Shown here: one piece after another, positions 37,172-48,429 of the stretch
Position numbering within the stretch: position 1 is the stretch's first letter
Layout: each line of letters opens with the position of its first letter
DNA from: Stenotrophomonas sp. NA06056
Lineage (GTDB): Bacteria > Pseudomonadota > Gammaproteobacteria > Xanthomonadales > Xanthomonadaceae
DNA length: 64,000 bases
NCBI RefSeq assembly: GCF_013364355.1
Contig: NZ_CP054931.1
Coordinates: 3,348,001-3,412,000, forward strand
Reading direction: 5' to 3'
Made by a program: the position numbers and the translations under genes
The notes under the pieces: generated by a model
The model's input: the letters and a program-made list of their open reading frames with translations, nothing else
What the model was told of the DNA's origin: nothing
Database searches by the model: none

Positions 37172-38194
37172 TCATGGGTGCGGTCGCACCATGCCGGCCA
37201 CGCCGACCTTGGCGGCGACCTGCGCCTTCAACTGTTCGGCATCGGCGCGGTTGGCCACCGGCCCGACACGGACCCGGTGCAGGCTGCCCTTTTCGGTGCG
37301 CACCTGCTCGACGAAGGCGCTGAAACCTGCCGCGCGGACCTTGTCGCGCAGGGCGTTGGCGTCGTTGGCCTGGCCGAACGCGCCAAGCTGCACGGCAAAA
37401 CCCACGCCGCTGGCGGCCGGTGCAGCCGGCGTAGTCGGCGGCGTGGCCGGCTTGCTGGCGGTGGTTTCCGGCTTGGGCTCGGGCTTCGGTTCCGGCTTGG
37501 CCACCGGCTTGGTAGCCGGCGGCGCTGCTGCGGTCGGCGTGCTCGGCGGCAGGCTTTCACTGCGCACCGGGTTGCCGGTCGCCGACGGCGTAGCCGCCGC
37601 GATCGGGGTACTGGCGCTCGGCGCGGGCGCCGGCGTACTGGCCACCGGTGCGCTGGTCGAGGGCTTCGCATCGAGGGTGATGACTTCTGCCTTCACGTCG
37701 GCACGGACCTTGACCGCCTGCAGCCGGCCCGCTTCGGCCTGGGCACGGTCGGCATACGGTCCAACGCGCACGCGCCAGGCCGGGCGACCGTTGATCGATG
37801 CGGTCTCGATGAAGCCCGGAAGCTGCGAGCGCTTCAGATAGGCGACCACCGCATCGGCATCGGCCTGGCTGCCGTAGGCGCCAAAGGTCACTGCGTAGTT
37901 GCCGGCGGCGACGGCTGGCGACGTGTCCACGGTCGGCGGTGCAGCCGGTGCGGCAGCCTCATCGACGGGACGCGCCTGGCCACTCTGCAGACCGGTGGCG
38001 CCACCGGCAGGCGCGACCAGCGGCAGTTCACGGGTCTCGAACTGGCCATCGGCCGGCGCATCGGGTGCAGCGATCGGCACATTGGCCACACCGCTGTCCG
38101 GCGCCGGGCCCTTGACGAGCATCGGCAGGAAGATGACGGCCAAGGCCACCAGGACGATGGCACCAATCAGACGCTGTTTCAGGGGCGTATCCAC
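37172..38194 (-). CDS. DedD-like cell-division protein with two SPOR domains
   Basis: 340 residues. Short cytosolic start, one membrane helix (GAIVLVALAVIFLPMLV, residues 11-27), a first SPOR domain at about 97-165 (NYAVTFGAYGSQADADAVVA), a Pro/Ala/Thr/Lys-rich linker with PKPEPKPEPKPE, and a second SPOR domain at about 262-338 (GFAVQLGAFGQANDANALRD). SPOR domains bind denuded peptidoglycan at the septum. The DedD equivalent in E. coli has one SPOR domain. In the folC-dedD-cvpA-purF order. Confidence 0.9.
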   Translation of the reverse strand: MDTPLKQRLIGAIVLVALAVIFLPMLVKGPAPDSGVANVPIAAPDAPADGQFETRELPLVAPAGGATGLQSGQARPVDEAAAPAAPPTVDTSPAVAAGNYAVTFGAYGSQADADAVVAYLKRSQLPGFIETASINGRPAWRVRVGPYADRAQAEAGRLQAVKVRADVKAEVITLDAKPSTSAPVASTPAPAPSASTPIAAATPSATGNPVRSESLPPSTPTAAAPPATKPVAKPEPKPEPKPETTASKPATPPTTPAAPAASGVGFAVQLGAFGQANDANALRDKVRAAGFSAFVEQVRTEKGSLHRVRVGPVANRADAEQLKAQVAAKVGVAGMVRPHP

Positions 38195-38275
38195 GTAGGG
38201 CAGGCGGCAGGCTGGACGTTGCGGTCGATTATACGGGTGCTGGACCGGACGGCGTCGGCAATGGCTGAACGGCGG

Positions 38276-39547
38276 TCAGGTGTGGGCCTGCAGCCATTGC
38301 AGCGCAGCGGCGGCAGTGTGGAAGGAACCGAACACCAGAACCCGATCACCTCGCTCGGCGCGCGCCAGCACCTGCGCCAGCGCCTGTTCGACCGTGTCGG
38401 CCAGCGTCGCAGTGGCTGCCGCGGTATCGGCCAAGCGCGTCTGCAGCTGCACCGCACTCTGGCCACGCGGGCCGTCCAGCCCGGCCAGGGTCCAGTCGCC
38501 CACCACGCCCTGCAGGGCCTGCACCACGCCGACAGCATCCTTGTCCTGCAGCGCGGCGTACACCGCCAGAGTGCGCCCGGGGGCGGCCTCGGCCTTCAGC
38601 GCGCGCGCCAGCTGGGCGGCCGCCTGCGGGTTGTGGCCGACATCGACGCGAACCTGCACGCCGTCGCGCTCGAACGCCTGCAGGCGCCCGGCAATGCGCG
38701 CCGCGGCCACGCCTGCGGCCCATGCCGCGCGCGGCACCGGCTTGTCCAGCGCACGCAGCGCAGCGATCGCCGCACCGGCGTTGGCCAGCTGGATCGGCCC
38801 GGCCAGCGCAGGGGTCGGCAACTCCAGGCGTGTGCCGACATCGCGCCAACGCCAACGCTGGGCGTCGATCGGTTCGTAGAAATAGTCGCTGCCACCGCGG
38901 ATCGCGTTGGCACCTACCAGGTAGGCGCGCGCCAGCACGCTCGACGGCGGATCGGTCTCGCCCAGGATCACCGGCTTCCAGCCGCGGATGATGCCGGCCT
39001 TCTCGGCACCGATGGTCTCGCGGTCCTCGCCCAGCCATTCGGCGTGGTCGATATCCACGGTGGTGATCACCGACACATCGGCGTCGACAATGTTGACCGC
39101 ATCCAGACGGCCACCCAGGCCGACTTCCAGCACGGCCAGATCGAGAGCGGCATCGGCGAACAACTGCAGCGCGGCCAGCGTGCCGTACTCGAAATAGGTC
39201 AGCGTCACATCGCCGCGCGCTGCCTCGACCGTATTGAACGCAGCGACCAGTGCAGCGTCGTCGACATCCTGGCCATCGACGCGCACGCGCTCGTTGTAGC
39301 GCAGCAGGTGCGGCGAGGTGTACGCACCGACCTTCCAGCCCGCAGCGCGCGCGATGGCTTCGATGAAGGCAACGGTGGAACCCTTGCCGTTGGTGCCACC
39401 GACCACGATGGTGTGCCTGGCCGGCGCGCCCAGGCCCATCGCGGTGGCAACGGTGCGCACGCGCTCCAGTCCCATGTCGATGGTGGCCGGGTGCTGGCGT
39501 TCAATGTAATCCAGCCATTCGGCCAGAGTGGTCGGGGTGTTCTTCAC
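38276..39547 (-). CDS. folC: Folylpolyglutamate synthase / dihydrofolate synthase
   Basis: 423 residues; adds glutamate to dihydropteroate and to folates in the cytosol. Mur-ligase fold with P-loop GGTNGKGSTVAFIEA near residue 48, YTSPHLLRYNERVRVDG at about 75-91, and DIDHAEWLG in the central domain. It follows the histidine-phosphatase gene by 42 bp and precedes the DedD-like gene. Confidence 0.95.
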   Translation of the reverse strand: MKNTPTTLAEWLDYIERQHPATIDMGLERVRTVATAMGLGAPARHTIVVGGTNGKGSTVAFIEAIARAAGWKVGAYTSPHLLRYNERVRVDGQDVDDAALVAAFNTVEAARGDVTLTYFEYGTLAALQLFADAALDLAVLEVGLGGRLDAVNIVDADVSVITTVDIDHAEWLGEDRETIGAEKAGIIRGWKPVILGETDPPSSVLARAYLVGANAIRGGSDYFYEPIDAQRWRWRDVGTRLELPTPALAGPIQLANAGAAIAALRALDKPVPRAAWAAGVAAARIAGRLQAFERDGVQVRVDVGHNPQAAAQLARALKAEAAPGRTLAVYAALQDKDAVGVVQALQGVVGDWTLAGLDGPRGQSAVQLQTRLADTAAATATLADTVEQALAQVLARAERGDRVLVFGSFHTAAAALQWLQAHT

Positions 39548-39589
39548 GGCAAGGCTTCCAACAGGTACAGGTGGTTCAGGACAGGAAAT

Positions 39590-40234
39590 TCAGAGTGCGC
39601 GGTGCTTGGCTTCACCGAAGAACGGCGTGTGGTGGGCGCAGTCGTTCAGGCGCACCACTTCCAGGCTGTCCAGATCGGAACCTTCAAGCAGGTTGAGGGT
39701 GGTCGGTGCCTGGCGGAAGGTCCACAGCCGCGACAGCGGCAGGCCCAGCACCTTGCACAGGATCACCCGGTTGACCGCGTCGTGGGCGACCACCAGCAGG
39801 GTGTCATGCTCGCCAAGGCCATCAGCGGCACGGGCCAGGCCGCGCCAGCTGCGCTCCAGCACCAGGCGCAGCGATTCGCCGCCGGGCATCAGCACGGTAT
39901 CGGGTTCTTCGCGCCAGGCCTGCAGGCGCGACGGGTCTTTTTCGTTGATTTCGCTGGCCAGCAGGCCTTCCCACTCACCGTGGGCGATTTCCTGCAGCTC
40001 CGGCTCGGTCAGCAGCATATCGGCACGTGCAGCGCCAAGGGCCAGCTGTGCGGTGCGCTGGGCGCGCGACAGCGGCGAGGCCACCGCACGGGTGATGTCC
40101 ACCGACGCCAAACGGGCGCCAAGCGCCTGGGCCTGGGCTTCGCCGATGGGCGAAAGCGGAATATCGATCTGGCCTTGGTAGCGGCCTTCGGCGTTCCACG
40201 GCGTTTCGCCGTGACGGGCAAGCAGGATGCGCAT
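39590..40234 (-). CDS. Histidine phosphatase family protein
   Basis: 214 residues with the phosphoglycerate-mutase-like core. Catalytic His in LLARHGETPWN (residue 8), second His in LLVVAHDAVNRV, and arginines in YQGQIDIPLSPIG and SPLSRAQRTA. Relatives include GpmB, alpha-ribazole phosphatase and broad phosphatases, so the substrate is open. The ATG at 40234 starts directly at the first strand; the open frame upstream is non-coding spacer with a terminator. Upstream of folC on the same strand. Confidence 0.87.
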   Translation of the reverse strand: MRILLARHGETPWNAEGRYQGQIDIPLSPIGEAQAQALGARLASVDITRAVASPLSRAQRTAQLALGAARADMLLTEPELQEIAHGEWEGLLASEINEKDPSRLQAWREEPDTVLMPGGESLRLVLERSWRGLARAADGLGEHDTLLVVAHDAVNRVILCKVLGLPLSRLWTFRQAPTTLNLLEGSDLDSLEVVRLNDCAHHTPFFGEAKHRAL

Positions 40235-40341
40235 GCGAACAAGGGGTCCTGGGGGAGGAGTTCCGGCGCAGTGTTCACATCCTGTGAAGTACGCGGAACA
40301 GGAATGATACCTGTTCGGCGGACCGGGCCGGTCGGGGCATG

Positions 40342-40373
40342 AAAAAACCCCGCGACCTGCGTCGCGGGGTTTC
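40342..40373 (-). terminator. Rho-independent terminator of the S46 peptidase gene
   Basis: CCCCGCGAC pairs perfectly with GTCGCGGGG around 4 nt; on the minus strand TTTTTTC follows. It lies about 135 nt after the peptidase stop, with SMAG repeats in between. Confidence 0.9.
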
Positions 40374-40390
40374 GGGTTTCCTGTGGATTC

Positions 40391-40497
40391 CGCCGGGCAT
40401 GGCTCGGCGCTACCGGAGGCGGCCAGTAGATCCACGCCATGCGTGGATGCACCGCCCGGATGTGCATGCCGAGTTGCCGGCCAGCGGCCGGCACTAC
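40391..40497. repeat. Cluster of three SMAG-type palindromes
   Basis: An inverted copy (40391-40413, CGCCGGGCA...GCGCTAC), a direct copy starting GTAGATCCACGCC (40426-40449) and an inverted copy of another subtype (40476-40497, GCCGGCCAGCGGCCGGC). All are in the 3' untranslated stretch of the peptidase gene. Confidence 0.8.
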
Positions 40498-40507
40498 CGC
40501 AACCGGT

Positions 40508-42670
<2,163 letters not shown>

Positions 42671-43017
42671 GGAGCGGCCCCTGGTAGTGGAACCTTCGAT
42701 TGTAGCCCGCCACCCTGCCCCGCCCCGAACCCCGGAAGTCATGGGGCCCTCTTCGCTCCGCCGCGCGCGCGTTGGCCGCGCGCACGGAAACCGTCCTGAG
42801 GGGGCGTGATCACCCTGGCCGGGACCGTTGGCGCCAAGGATGGCGCCATCGAGCACCAAGGAGGGGCTTTTGCGTGTCCCGGCCAGGGTGACCACGCCCC
42901 CTCCCCTCAAATCAGGGAGGCGCTGCTGTTTGCAGGACGTTCGAAACGCCCGCCTGCGTGCAGCTTTCGTTCCACCAATGCACCCGCAGCGCAACATGGG
43001 AAATCCGCGTGGCGCCC

Positions 43018-43023
43018 TATAAT
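43018..43023 (+). promoter_or_regulatory. -10 element (TATAAT) of tdh
   Basis: A perfect TATAAT stands 16 bp before the in-frame ATG 43040 and 46 bp before the family-conform ATG 43070. No good -35 is visible. Confidence 0.5.
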
Positions 43024-43069
43024 CCGCGCTTTCCCCCTGATGAGTTCCACCCCGATGGCGCAGCAAACG

Positions 43070-44092
43070 ATGAAGGCCCTGGTCAAGCGCGAAGCAGCCA
43101 AGGGCATCTGGATGGAAGAGGTTCCGGTGCCGACCCCGGGCCCGAACCAGGTGTTGATCAAGCTGGAGAAGACCGCGATCTGCGGCACCGACCTGCACAT
43201 CTACCTGTGGGACGAGTGGAGCCAGCGCACGATCAAGCCGGGCCTGACCATCGGCCATGAATTCGTCGGCCGCATCGCCGAGATCGGCCCGGGCGTGACC
43301 GGCTACGAGATCGGCCAGCGCGTGTCGGCCGAAGGCCACATCGTCTGCGGTCACTGCCGCAACTGTCGCGGCGGTCGCCCGCACCTGTGCCCGAACACCG
43401 TCGGCATCGGCGTCAACGTCAACGGCGCGTTCGCCGAATACATGGTGATGCCGGCCAGCAACCTGTGGCCGATCCCCGACCAGATCCCGTCCGAACTGGC
43501 CGCGTTCTTCGACCCGTACGGCAATGCCGCGCACTGCGCGCTGGAATTCAACGTCATCGGCGAAGACGTGCTGATCACCGGCGCCGGCCCGATTGGCATC
43601 ATCGCGGCGGGCATCTGCAAGCACATCGGTGCGCGCAACGTGGTGGTGACCGATGTCAACGATTTCCGCCTGAAGCTGGCCGCCGACATGGGTGCTACCC
43701 GCGTGGTCAACGTCGCCAACACGTCGCTGAAGGACGTGATGAAGGAGCTGCACATGGAGGGCTTCGACGTGGGCCTGGAAATGAGCGGCAACCCGCGCGC
43801 GTTCAACGACATGCTCGACTGCATGTACCACGGCGGCAAGATCGCCATGCTCGGCATCATGCCCAAGGGCGCCGGCTGCGACTGGGACAAGATCATCTTC
43901 AAGGGCCTGACCGTGCAGGGCATCTACGGCCGCAAGATGTACGAGACCTGGTACAAGATGACCCAGCTGGTGCTGTCCGGCTTCCCGCTCGGCAAGGTGA
44001 TGACCCACCAGCTGCCGATCGACGATTTCCAGAAGGGCTTCGACCTGATGGAAGAAGGCAAGGCCGGCAAAGTGGTATTGAGCTGGAACTGA
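43070..44092 (+). CDS. tdh: L-threonine 3-dehydrogenase
   Basis: 340 residues; zinc-dependent NAD enzyme that oxidises threonine to 2-amino-3-ketobutyrate. Catalytic zinc site CGTDLHIY and GHEFVGRI, structural zinc cysteines in [15 protein letters not shown], and Rossmann motif [14 protein letters not shown] 43070 ([12 protein letters not shown]) gives the usual length; in-frame ATGs at 43040 and 43055 would add 10 or 5 residues and neither has a clear ribosome site. kbl, the next pathway enzyme, is 1 kb downstream, beyond a convergent porin gene. Confidence 0.96.
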   Translation: MKALVKREAAKGIWMEEVPVPTPGPNQVLIKLEKTAICGTDLHIYLWDEWSQRTIKPGLTIGHEFVGRIAEIGPGVTGYEIGQRVSAEGHIVCGHCRNCRGGRPHLCPNTVGIGVNVNGAFAEYMVMPASNLWPIPDQIPSELAAFFDPYGNAAHCALEFNVIGEDVLITGAGPIGIIAAGICKHIGARNVVVTDVNDFRLKLAADMGATRVVNVANTSLKDVMKELHMEGFDVGLEMSGNPRAFNDMLDCMYHGGKIAMLGIMPKGAGCDWDKIIFKGLTVQGIYGRKMYETWYKMTQLVLSGFPLGKVMTHQLPIDDFQKGFDLMEEGKAGKVVLSWN

Positions 44093-44148
44093 TCCTTCGC
44101 CGCGCGCGATGGGTGGGTGCCGAGCTTGCTCGGCACACCTTGAAACTG

Positions 44149-44175
44149 AAAAAGGCGCCCGATGGGCGCCTTTTT
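44149..44175 (+). terminator. Rho-independent terminator, usable in both directions
   Basis: AAAAAGGCGCCC pairs with GGGCGCCTTTTT around GAT. It ends tdh (plus) and can end the convergent porin gene (minus). A GTGCCGAGC/GCTCGGCAC palindrome stands just before it at 44117-44136. Confidence 0.93.
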
Positions 44176-44186
44176 CGTAAAAATGC

Positions 44187-44210
44187 GTGCCAGGCAAGCC
44201 TGGCACCTAC
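44187..44210 (-). repeat. SMAG-type GTAG palindrome
   Basis: GTGCCAGGC/GCCTGGCAC arms closing with CTAC on the plus strand; between the tdh terminator and the porin stop codon. Confidence 0.75.
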
Positions 44211-44226
44211 CGTAACGCCTGCGGCG

Positions 44227-44919
44227 TTACTTGCCTACGGCGACGCTCAGCATCACCCGGCTGTGTGCCAGCTTGCCGGAGTTGTCGCGGCCATTGCCGT
44301 CGGTGCCGTAGTAACCCAGGCCGACATTGAACAGGCCGAACTGGCGGGCGACGCCGACGTTCCAGTCGGTGTAGTCCTTGGCGATACCGTCCTCGAAGGT
44401 GCTGCGACCGACGTTGGCGTTGAGCGTGAAGTCCTTCGGCAGGCCCCAGCTGCCACCCAGGCCGAAGTACCAGCCATCGGTGCTGCTGTTCCACACGTCA
44501 TTGCTGTAGGCCACCGTCAGCTTGTAGGTGTCGTCCAGCGTGGTGGTGGTGATCAGCTCGTTGTAGTTCTGGTGGCTGGACTTGAGGTAGGTGTAACGGT
44601 TCAACAGCACGTCGAAGTTGACGCGCTCGGTCACGTCGACGCCGTAGCCGATCAGGTAGTCGATCTCGGTCTTCGGATCGCCGGCACCGAAGTCGACGCC
44701 CGAGCCCCATACGCCGGCATACAGGCCGACCGGGCTGGTGTAGGTGAAGCCGGCCTGCAGGGTCGGATCCTCATCGGTCTGCGACACACCACGGAACAGG
44801 TAATCGGAAACGGCGGTGACGTTCCAGCTGTACGGAGATTCGTTGTCCTGGGCGCTGGCGGCAAACGGCGCGAGGGTCAGGGCGGCGGCAATGGCGAGGC
44901 AGGCACGGGCGTGCTTCAT
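44227..44919 (-). CDS. TorF family putative porin
   Basis: 230 residues. Signal peptide about 1-23 (AAALTLAPFAASAQ), then repeated amphipathic beta strands: WNVTAVSDYLFRGVSQTDED, PTLQAGFTYTSPVGLYAG, and a final HSRVMLSVAVGK. The SDYLFRGVSQ motif is the mark of the TorF (TIGR02001-type) putative outer-membrane channel family. Substrate unknown. It lies on the opposite strand between tdh and kbl, so no operon link to threonine use can be claimed. Confidence 0.87.
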   Translation of the reverse strand: MKHARACLAIAAALTLAPFAASAQDNESPYSWNVTAVSDYLFRGVSQTDEDPTLQAGFTYTSPVGLYAGVWGSGVDFGAGDPKTEIDYLIGYGVDVTERVNFDVLLNRYTYLKSSHQNYNELITTTTLDDTYKLTVAYSNDVWNSSTDGWYFGLGGSWGLPKDFTLNANVGRSTFEDGIAKDYTDWNVGVARQFGLFNVGLGYYGTDGNGRDNSGKLAHSRVMLSVAVGK

Positions 44920-45129
44920 GGGCGTCTCCGGTGGGGTCGGTGGCGTGGAAGGCGGGATCTGCAGCGGGCGCAGCGACCGGAGCCAGACAGCCCCGGTTCA
45001 CGAATTTTTAACCCGTTTGCTATTGCGATGCAACATGTGCCGGCCATGGCGGTGCCCCGTCCGGCCCGGTCGGCAGCCGTCGATGCCCGGTAGAATCAGC
45101 GGTTTCCCGTGCTGAGCCGTGCCCACGCC

Positions 45130-46335
45130 ATGACCGACTCCTCCGCCCTGACCCGCCACTATGCAGAGGAACTGGACGCCATCCGCGCCCAGGGCCTGTT
45201 CAAGTCCGAGCGGATCATCACCAGCCCGCAGTCCGCCGAGATCACCCTCGAAGACGGCCGCACCGTGCTGAACTTCTGCGCCAACAACTACCTCGGCCTG
45301 GCCGACCATCCGGACCTGATCCAGGCCGCGAAGGACGCGCTGGACAGCCACGGTTTCGGCATGGCCTCGGTGCGCTTCATCTGCGGCACCCAGGACCTGC
45401 ACAAGCAGCTGGAAAAGCAGATCGCCGACTTCTTCGGCAAGCAGGACACCATCCTGTACGCGGCCTGCTTCGACGCCAACGGCGGCCTGTTCGAACCGCT
45501 GCTGGGCGAGAACGACGCGATCATCTCCGATGCGCTGAACCATGCTTCGATCATCGACGGGGTGCGCCTGTGCAAGGCCAAGCGCTTCCGCTACGCCAAC
45601 TGCGACATGGCCGACCTGGAAGCGCAGCTGCAGGCCGCCGATGCCGCTGGCTGCAAGACCAAGCTGATCACCACCGACGGCGTGTTCTCGATGGATGGCT
45701 TCATCGCGCCGCTGGACGAAATCACCGCGCTGGCGAAGAAGTACAACGCGCTGGTGCACATCGACGAATGCCATGCCACCGGCTTCCTCGGCGCAACGGG
45801 CCGCGGCTCGGCCGAAGTCAAAGGCGTGCTGGAGAAGATCGACATCATCACCGGCACGTTGGGCAAGGCCATGGGCGGCGCGCTGGGTGGCTTCACCTGC
45901 GCCAGCGCCGAGGTGATCGAGCTGCTGCGCCAGCGTTCGCGCCCGTACCTGTTCTCCAACTCGTTGCCGCCGCACGTGGTCGCCGCCGGCATCAAGGCGT
46001 TCGAGATGCTGGCCGCGGCCGACGACCTGCGCGACACCCTGGCCGATAACACCACTTACTTCCGCGAGAAAATGACCGCTGCCGGCTTCGACGTGAAGCC
46101 GGGCGTGCATCCGATCAGCCCGGTGATGCTGTACGACGCACCGCTGGCGCAGAAGTTCGCCGAGCGCCTGCTGGAAGAAGGCATCTATGCGATCGGTTTC
46201 TTCTTCCCGGTGGTACCCAAGGGCCAGGCGCGCATCCGCACCCAGATCAGCGCCGCGCACAGCCGCGAGCATCTTGACCGCGCGATCGATGCGTTCACCC
46301 GCATCGGTATCGAGCTGGGCGTGATCAAGGGCTGA
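45130..46335 (+). CDS. kbl: Glycine C-acetyltransferase (2-amino-3-ketobutyrate CoA ligase)
   Basis: 401 residues; PLP enzyme of the alpha-oxoamine synthase family that splits 2-amino-3-ketobutyrate with CoA into glycine and acetyl-CoA, completing the Tdh pathway. Motifs: [29 protein letters not shown], the PLP-binding Lys in [14 protein letters not shown], and [15 protein letters not shown] 45130 gives [15 protein letters not shown]; an ATG-less extension upstream is not needed. A TAGAAT hexamer at 45091-45096 could be its -10. Confidence 0.95.
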   Translation: MTDSSALTRHYAEELDAIRAQGLFKSERIITSPQSAEITLEDGRTVLNFCANNYLGLADHPDLIQAAKDALDSHGFGMASVRFICGTQDLHKQLEKQIADFFGKQDTILYAACFDANGGLFEPLLGENDAIISDALNHASIIDGVRLCKAKRFRYANCDMADLEAQLQAADAAGCKTKLITTDGVFSMDGFIAPLDEITALAKKYNALVHIDECHATGFLGATGRGSAEVKGVLEKIDIITGTLGKAMGGALGGFTCASAEVIELLRQRSRPYLFSNSLPPHVVAAGIKAFEMLAAADDLRDTLADNTTYFREKMTAAGFDVKPGVHPISPVMLYDAPLAQKFAERLLEEGIYAIGFFFPVVPKGQARIRTQISAAHSREHLDRAIDAFTRIGIELGVIKG

Positions 46336-46361
46336 TCACCGCCGGGGTCGGATCCCAACAG

Positions 46362-46433
46362 GTAGCGCCGGGCCATGCCCGGCGGTTTCCCGATAGCCGC
46401 GCCATGCGCTCGCCGGGCACGGCCCGGCGCTAC
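46362..46433. repeat. Inverted SMAG dimer
   Basis: GTAGCGCCGGGCC... (46362-46385) and its inverse ...GGCCCGGCGCTAC (46411-46433), 25 bp apart, just after kbl and before the convergent small lipoprotein gene. Confidence 0.85.
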
Positions 46434-46454
46434 CGAAATGACGCGCGACGCGCG

Positions 46455-46790
46455 TCATTTCTTTTTCTTCTTGCCCTTCGGTTCGTCCTTGCTGGCGACC
46501 ACCACCGGCTTGGCGGCGGCATCCTGCCCATTGCCCTTGGCTACGCGGATGCCATTGGCTTTCATCCAGGCATCGAACTGGTCGGCGGTCATCTTCTGAT
46601 CACCGTTGCTCATCATGAAGCGATAGCTGCCGCGGCCATCCAGTTCCGGGGTCTTTACTTCAACCACCGGGGTCTCGGCCGGGCGGTCGGCCTTGGCTGT
46701 CTTCTTGTGGCCGCCGCAGGCCGTCAACAGCACGATCGGCAACAACAGGCTGGCGCAGCGCAGGGTTTGCTTGAGGGTCGGGTGATACAT
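46455..46790 (-). CDS. Small lipoprotein with C-terminal FDAWMKA motif
   Basis: 111 residues. Lipoprotein signal ending in LLPIVLLTACGG (lipobox LTAC, Cys about 25). The mature part holds YRFMMSNGDQKMTADQFDAW and MKANGIRVAKG, then a charged tail ending in six lysines and arginine-free KGKKKKKK-like sequence. No known domain. The motif is shared with the exported protein at 47706-48212 (RFDMSQNGKRMTAEEFDAWM). The pseudouridine synthase gene lies between the two, all on the minus strand. Confidence 0.75.
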   Translation of the reverse strand: MYHPTLKQTLRCASLLLPIVLLTACGGHKKTAKADRPAETPVVEVKTPELDGRGSYRFMMSNGDQKMTADQFDAWMKANGIRVAKGNGQDAAAKPVVVASKDEPKGKKKKK

Positions 46791-46875
46791 GGGCAGGCTC
46801 CGTTCTGGACATTCGACAACCAGGCGCCCCCTACGCCTGGAACGGTGGCCGGCATCCGCCGGCCGTGGGCATCAC

Positions 46876-47685
46876 TCAGCCCGGTGCAGCGGCCCCCAGC
46901 CGCTGCTGGTCGCTGACCTCCAGCGCCCGCCATTGGCCCTTGCCGAGATCGCCGAGCGTGAGCTCTCCGATCGCAACGCGGACCAGGCGCAGCACCTGCA
47001 GGTCGAAGGCCGCCAGCAGGCGACGGATATGGCGGTTGCGGCCCTCGTCGAGGACCACCTCCAACCAGGCGGTCTTGTCGCCGCTGCGCAGCACGCGCAC
47101 GGCCAGGGCGAGGAGGAACTCACCCTCGTCTTCGACACCGGCGCGCAGCGCGGCCAGGGTGTCGTCATCGGGCAGGCGATCCACCTGCACGTGGTAGGTC
47201 TTCTGCGGGCCTGTGTCCGGATCGGTCAGGCGTGCGGCCCACTGCGGATCATTGCTGAACAGCAACAGGCCTTCACTGGCCTTGTCCAGGCGGCCGACCG
47301 GCGCGATCCACGGCAGGCCGGCGCCATCGAAGCAGCGGTACACGGTGTCGCGGCCACGCTCGTCCTGCACGGTGGTGACCACTCCGCGCGGCTTGTTGAG
47401 CATCAGGTAGAGGCGTTGCGGTGCACCCATCGGCTGGCCGTCGACCTCGATCGGCGGCGCCGGGTTGGCAATCGGGAATTCCGGGTCGCGGACGATGCGC
47501 CCGGCGACGCGGACACGCCCCTCGGCGATCCAGCGCGCGGCCTCGCTGCGCGAGCACACGCCAGCCTTGGACAGCACGCGCGCCAGGCCATGGCGCACGC
47601 CAGCGGAAACCGCAGGAGGATTCGCACGCCCACGCGCAGCGTGGGAGCGGGCAGCGGGGGCAGCAGGTGGGCGGCGTGTGCGCAA
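46876..47685 (-). CDS. RsuA-family 23S/16S rRNA pseudouridine synthase
   Basis: 269 residues. N-terminal S4 RNA-binding domain (GLARVLSKAGVCSRSEAARW, about residues 33-75) and catalytic domain with the Asp in VGRLDKASEGLLLFSND and C-terminal EGRNRHIRRLLAAF. Converts a uridine in rRNA to pseudouridine. It belongs to the RsuA/RluB/RluE/RluF group; which site is modified is not clear. The start is uncertain: TTG 47685 has GGGGAG 7 nt in front but gives a low-complexity basic N-terminus, and a GTG near 47601 would start right at the S4 domain. Confidence 0.85.
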   Translation of the reverse strand: MRTRRPPAAPAARSHAARGRANPPAVSAGVRHGLARVLSKAGVCSRSEAARWIAEGRVRVAGRIVRDPEFPIANPAPPIEVDGQPMGAPQRLYLMLNKPRGVVTTVQDERGRDTVYRCFDGAGLPWIAPVGRLDKASEGLLLFSNDPQWAARLTDPDTGPQKTYHVQVDRLPDDDTLAALRAGVEDEGEFLLALAVRVLRSGDKTAWLEVVLDEGRNRHIRRLLAAFDLQVLRLVRVAIGELTLGDLGKGQWRALEVSDQQRLGAAAPG

Positions 47686-47705
47686 GCCTCTGCTCCCCGC
47701 CCGGC

Positions 47706-48212
47706 TTACTTCTTGTCGACCGGCTTGGTCTCAGCCGGCGCTTCGGTTGCGGCCGGGGTCGCTGCCGGAACCGGGCGTGCCTTGACCACGCGTACGCCAC
47801 GCGCCTTCATCCAGGCGTCGAACTCCTCGGCGGTCATGCGCTTGCCGTTCTGGCTCATGTCGAAGCGCCACGGCGTGTTGTCGAATTCGGTCTGCGGCTT
47901 GTACGCGGCCGGATCATTCGGCTTCACGGCCGGCGCGCTCGGAATCGCCTTGGCGATGTTCTGGCAGCCATCGATGCGCAACCGCTGCAGCACCTGGTCC
48001 AGCGACTGCGACGGATCGTAGCTGCTGCCCAGCACGCCGCTGGCCATGCCCAGCTGGCTGCTGCGGATATACAGCTCGTCGGCCACCGGGGCAACGGCCG
48101 TGGCCGGCAACGGCAGCGGCGAAGCGCTGGTGTTGACCGAGCAATCGACCGCAGCGTGAGCAGCAGGAACCAGGGCCAGCGCCAGAACGGCAGCCGATGC
48201 AGAGCGCAGCAT
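47706..48212 (-). CDS. Exported protein with C-terminal FDAWMKA motif, function unknown
   Basis: 168 residues. Signal peptide about 1-20 (AAVLALALVPAAHA). The mature part has two cysteines (DCSVNTSAS and DGCQNIAKAIP, a possible disulfide), a helical stretch SLDQVLQRLRIDG, and at residues about 108-138 WRFDMSQNGKRMTAEEFDAW and MKARGVRVVKA. This last block is shared with the lipoprotein at 46455-46790. The tail is Ala/Pro/Glu-rich. No family recognised. The pseudouridine synthase gene begins about 20 bp after its stop. Confidence 0.72.
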   Translation of the reverse strand: MLRSASAAVLALALVPAAHAAVDCSVNTSASPLPLPATAVAPVADELYIRSSQLGMASGVLGSSYDPSQSLDQVLQRLRIDGCQNIAKAIPSAPAVKPNDPAAYKPQTEFDNTPWRFDMSQNGKRMTAEEFDAWMKARGVRVVKARPVPAATPAATEAPAETKPVDKK

Positions 48213-48375
48213 GAGGGCATCCACGGAAGGAAGTGACGCGGCGAGTTTAGCAATGCGGCGTCATCTTTCAAGCGCCACTTTCAATGAATACGGCAACTCA
48301 TTGGTTTCATGGGCAAATTGCCGACGAACGGTCGTCACTCAAGCGCTGATTCATCATTCCGGATCGCACAAACAA

Positions 48376-48402
48376 CAAGACCCGGCCGAAGCCGGGTCCT
48401 GC
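48376..48402 (-). terminator. Rho-independent terminator of ompA
   Basis: On the minus strand GACCCGGC-TTCG-GCCGGGTC is followed by TTGTTGTTTG; it lies about 30 nt after the ompA stop. Confidence 0.88.
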
Positions 48403-48429
48403 TGTGTCTTACTGGCAGAGCGTCAGAAC

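Noticed and set aside
44117..44136. GTGCCGAGC/GCTCGGCAC palindrome as a regulator site of the porin gene
   Set aside because: It lies after the tdh stop and just before a terminator, and resembles a decayed SMAG.
42671..44206. Minus-strand extension of the S46 peptidase frame to 1232 residues, opposite tdh
   Set aside because: The extra 512 residues are antisense to tdh, and the signal peptide starts at 42670.
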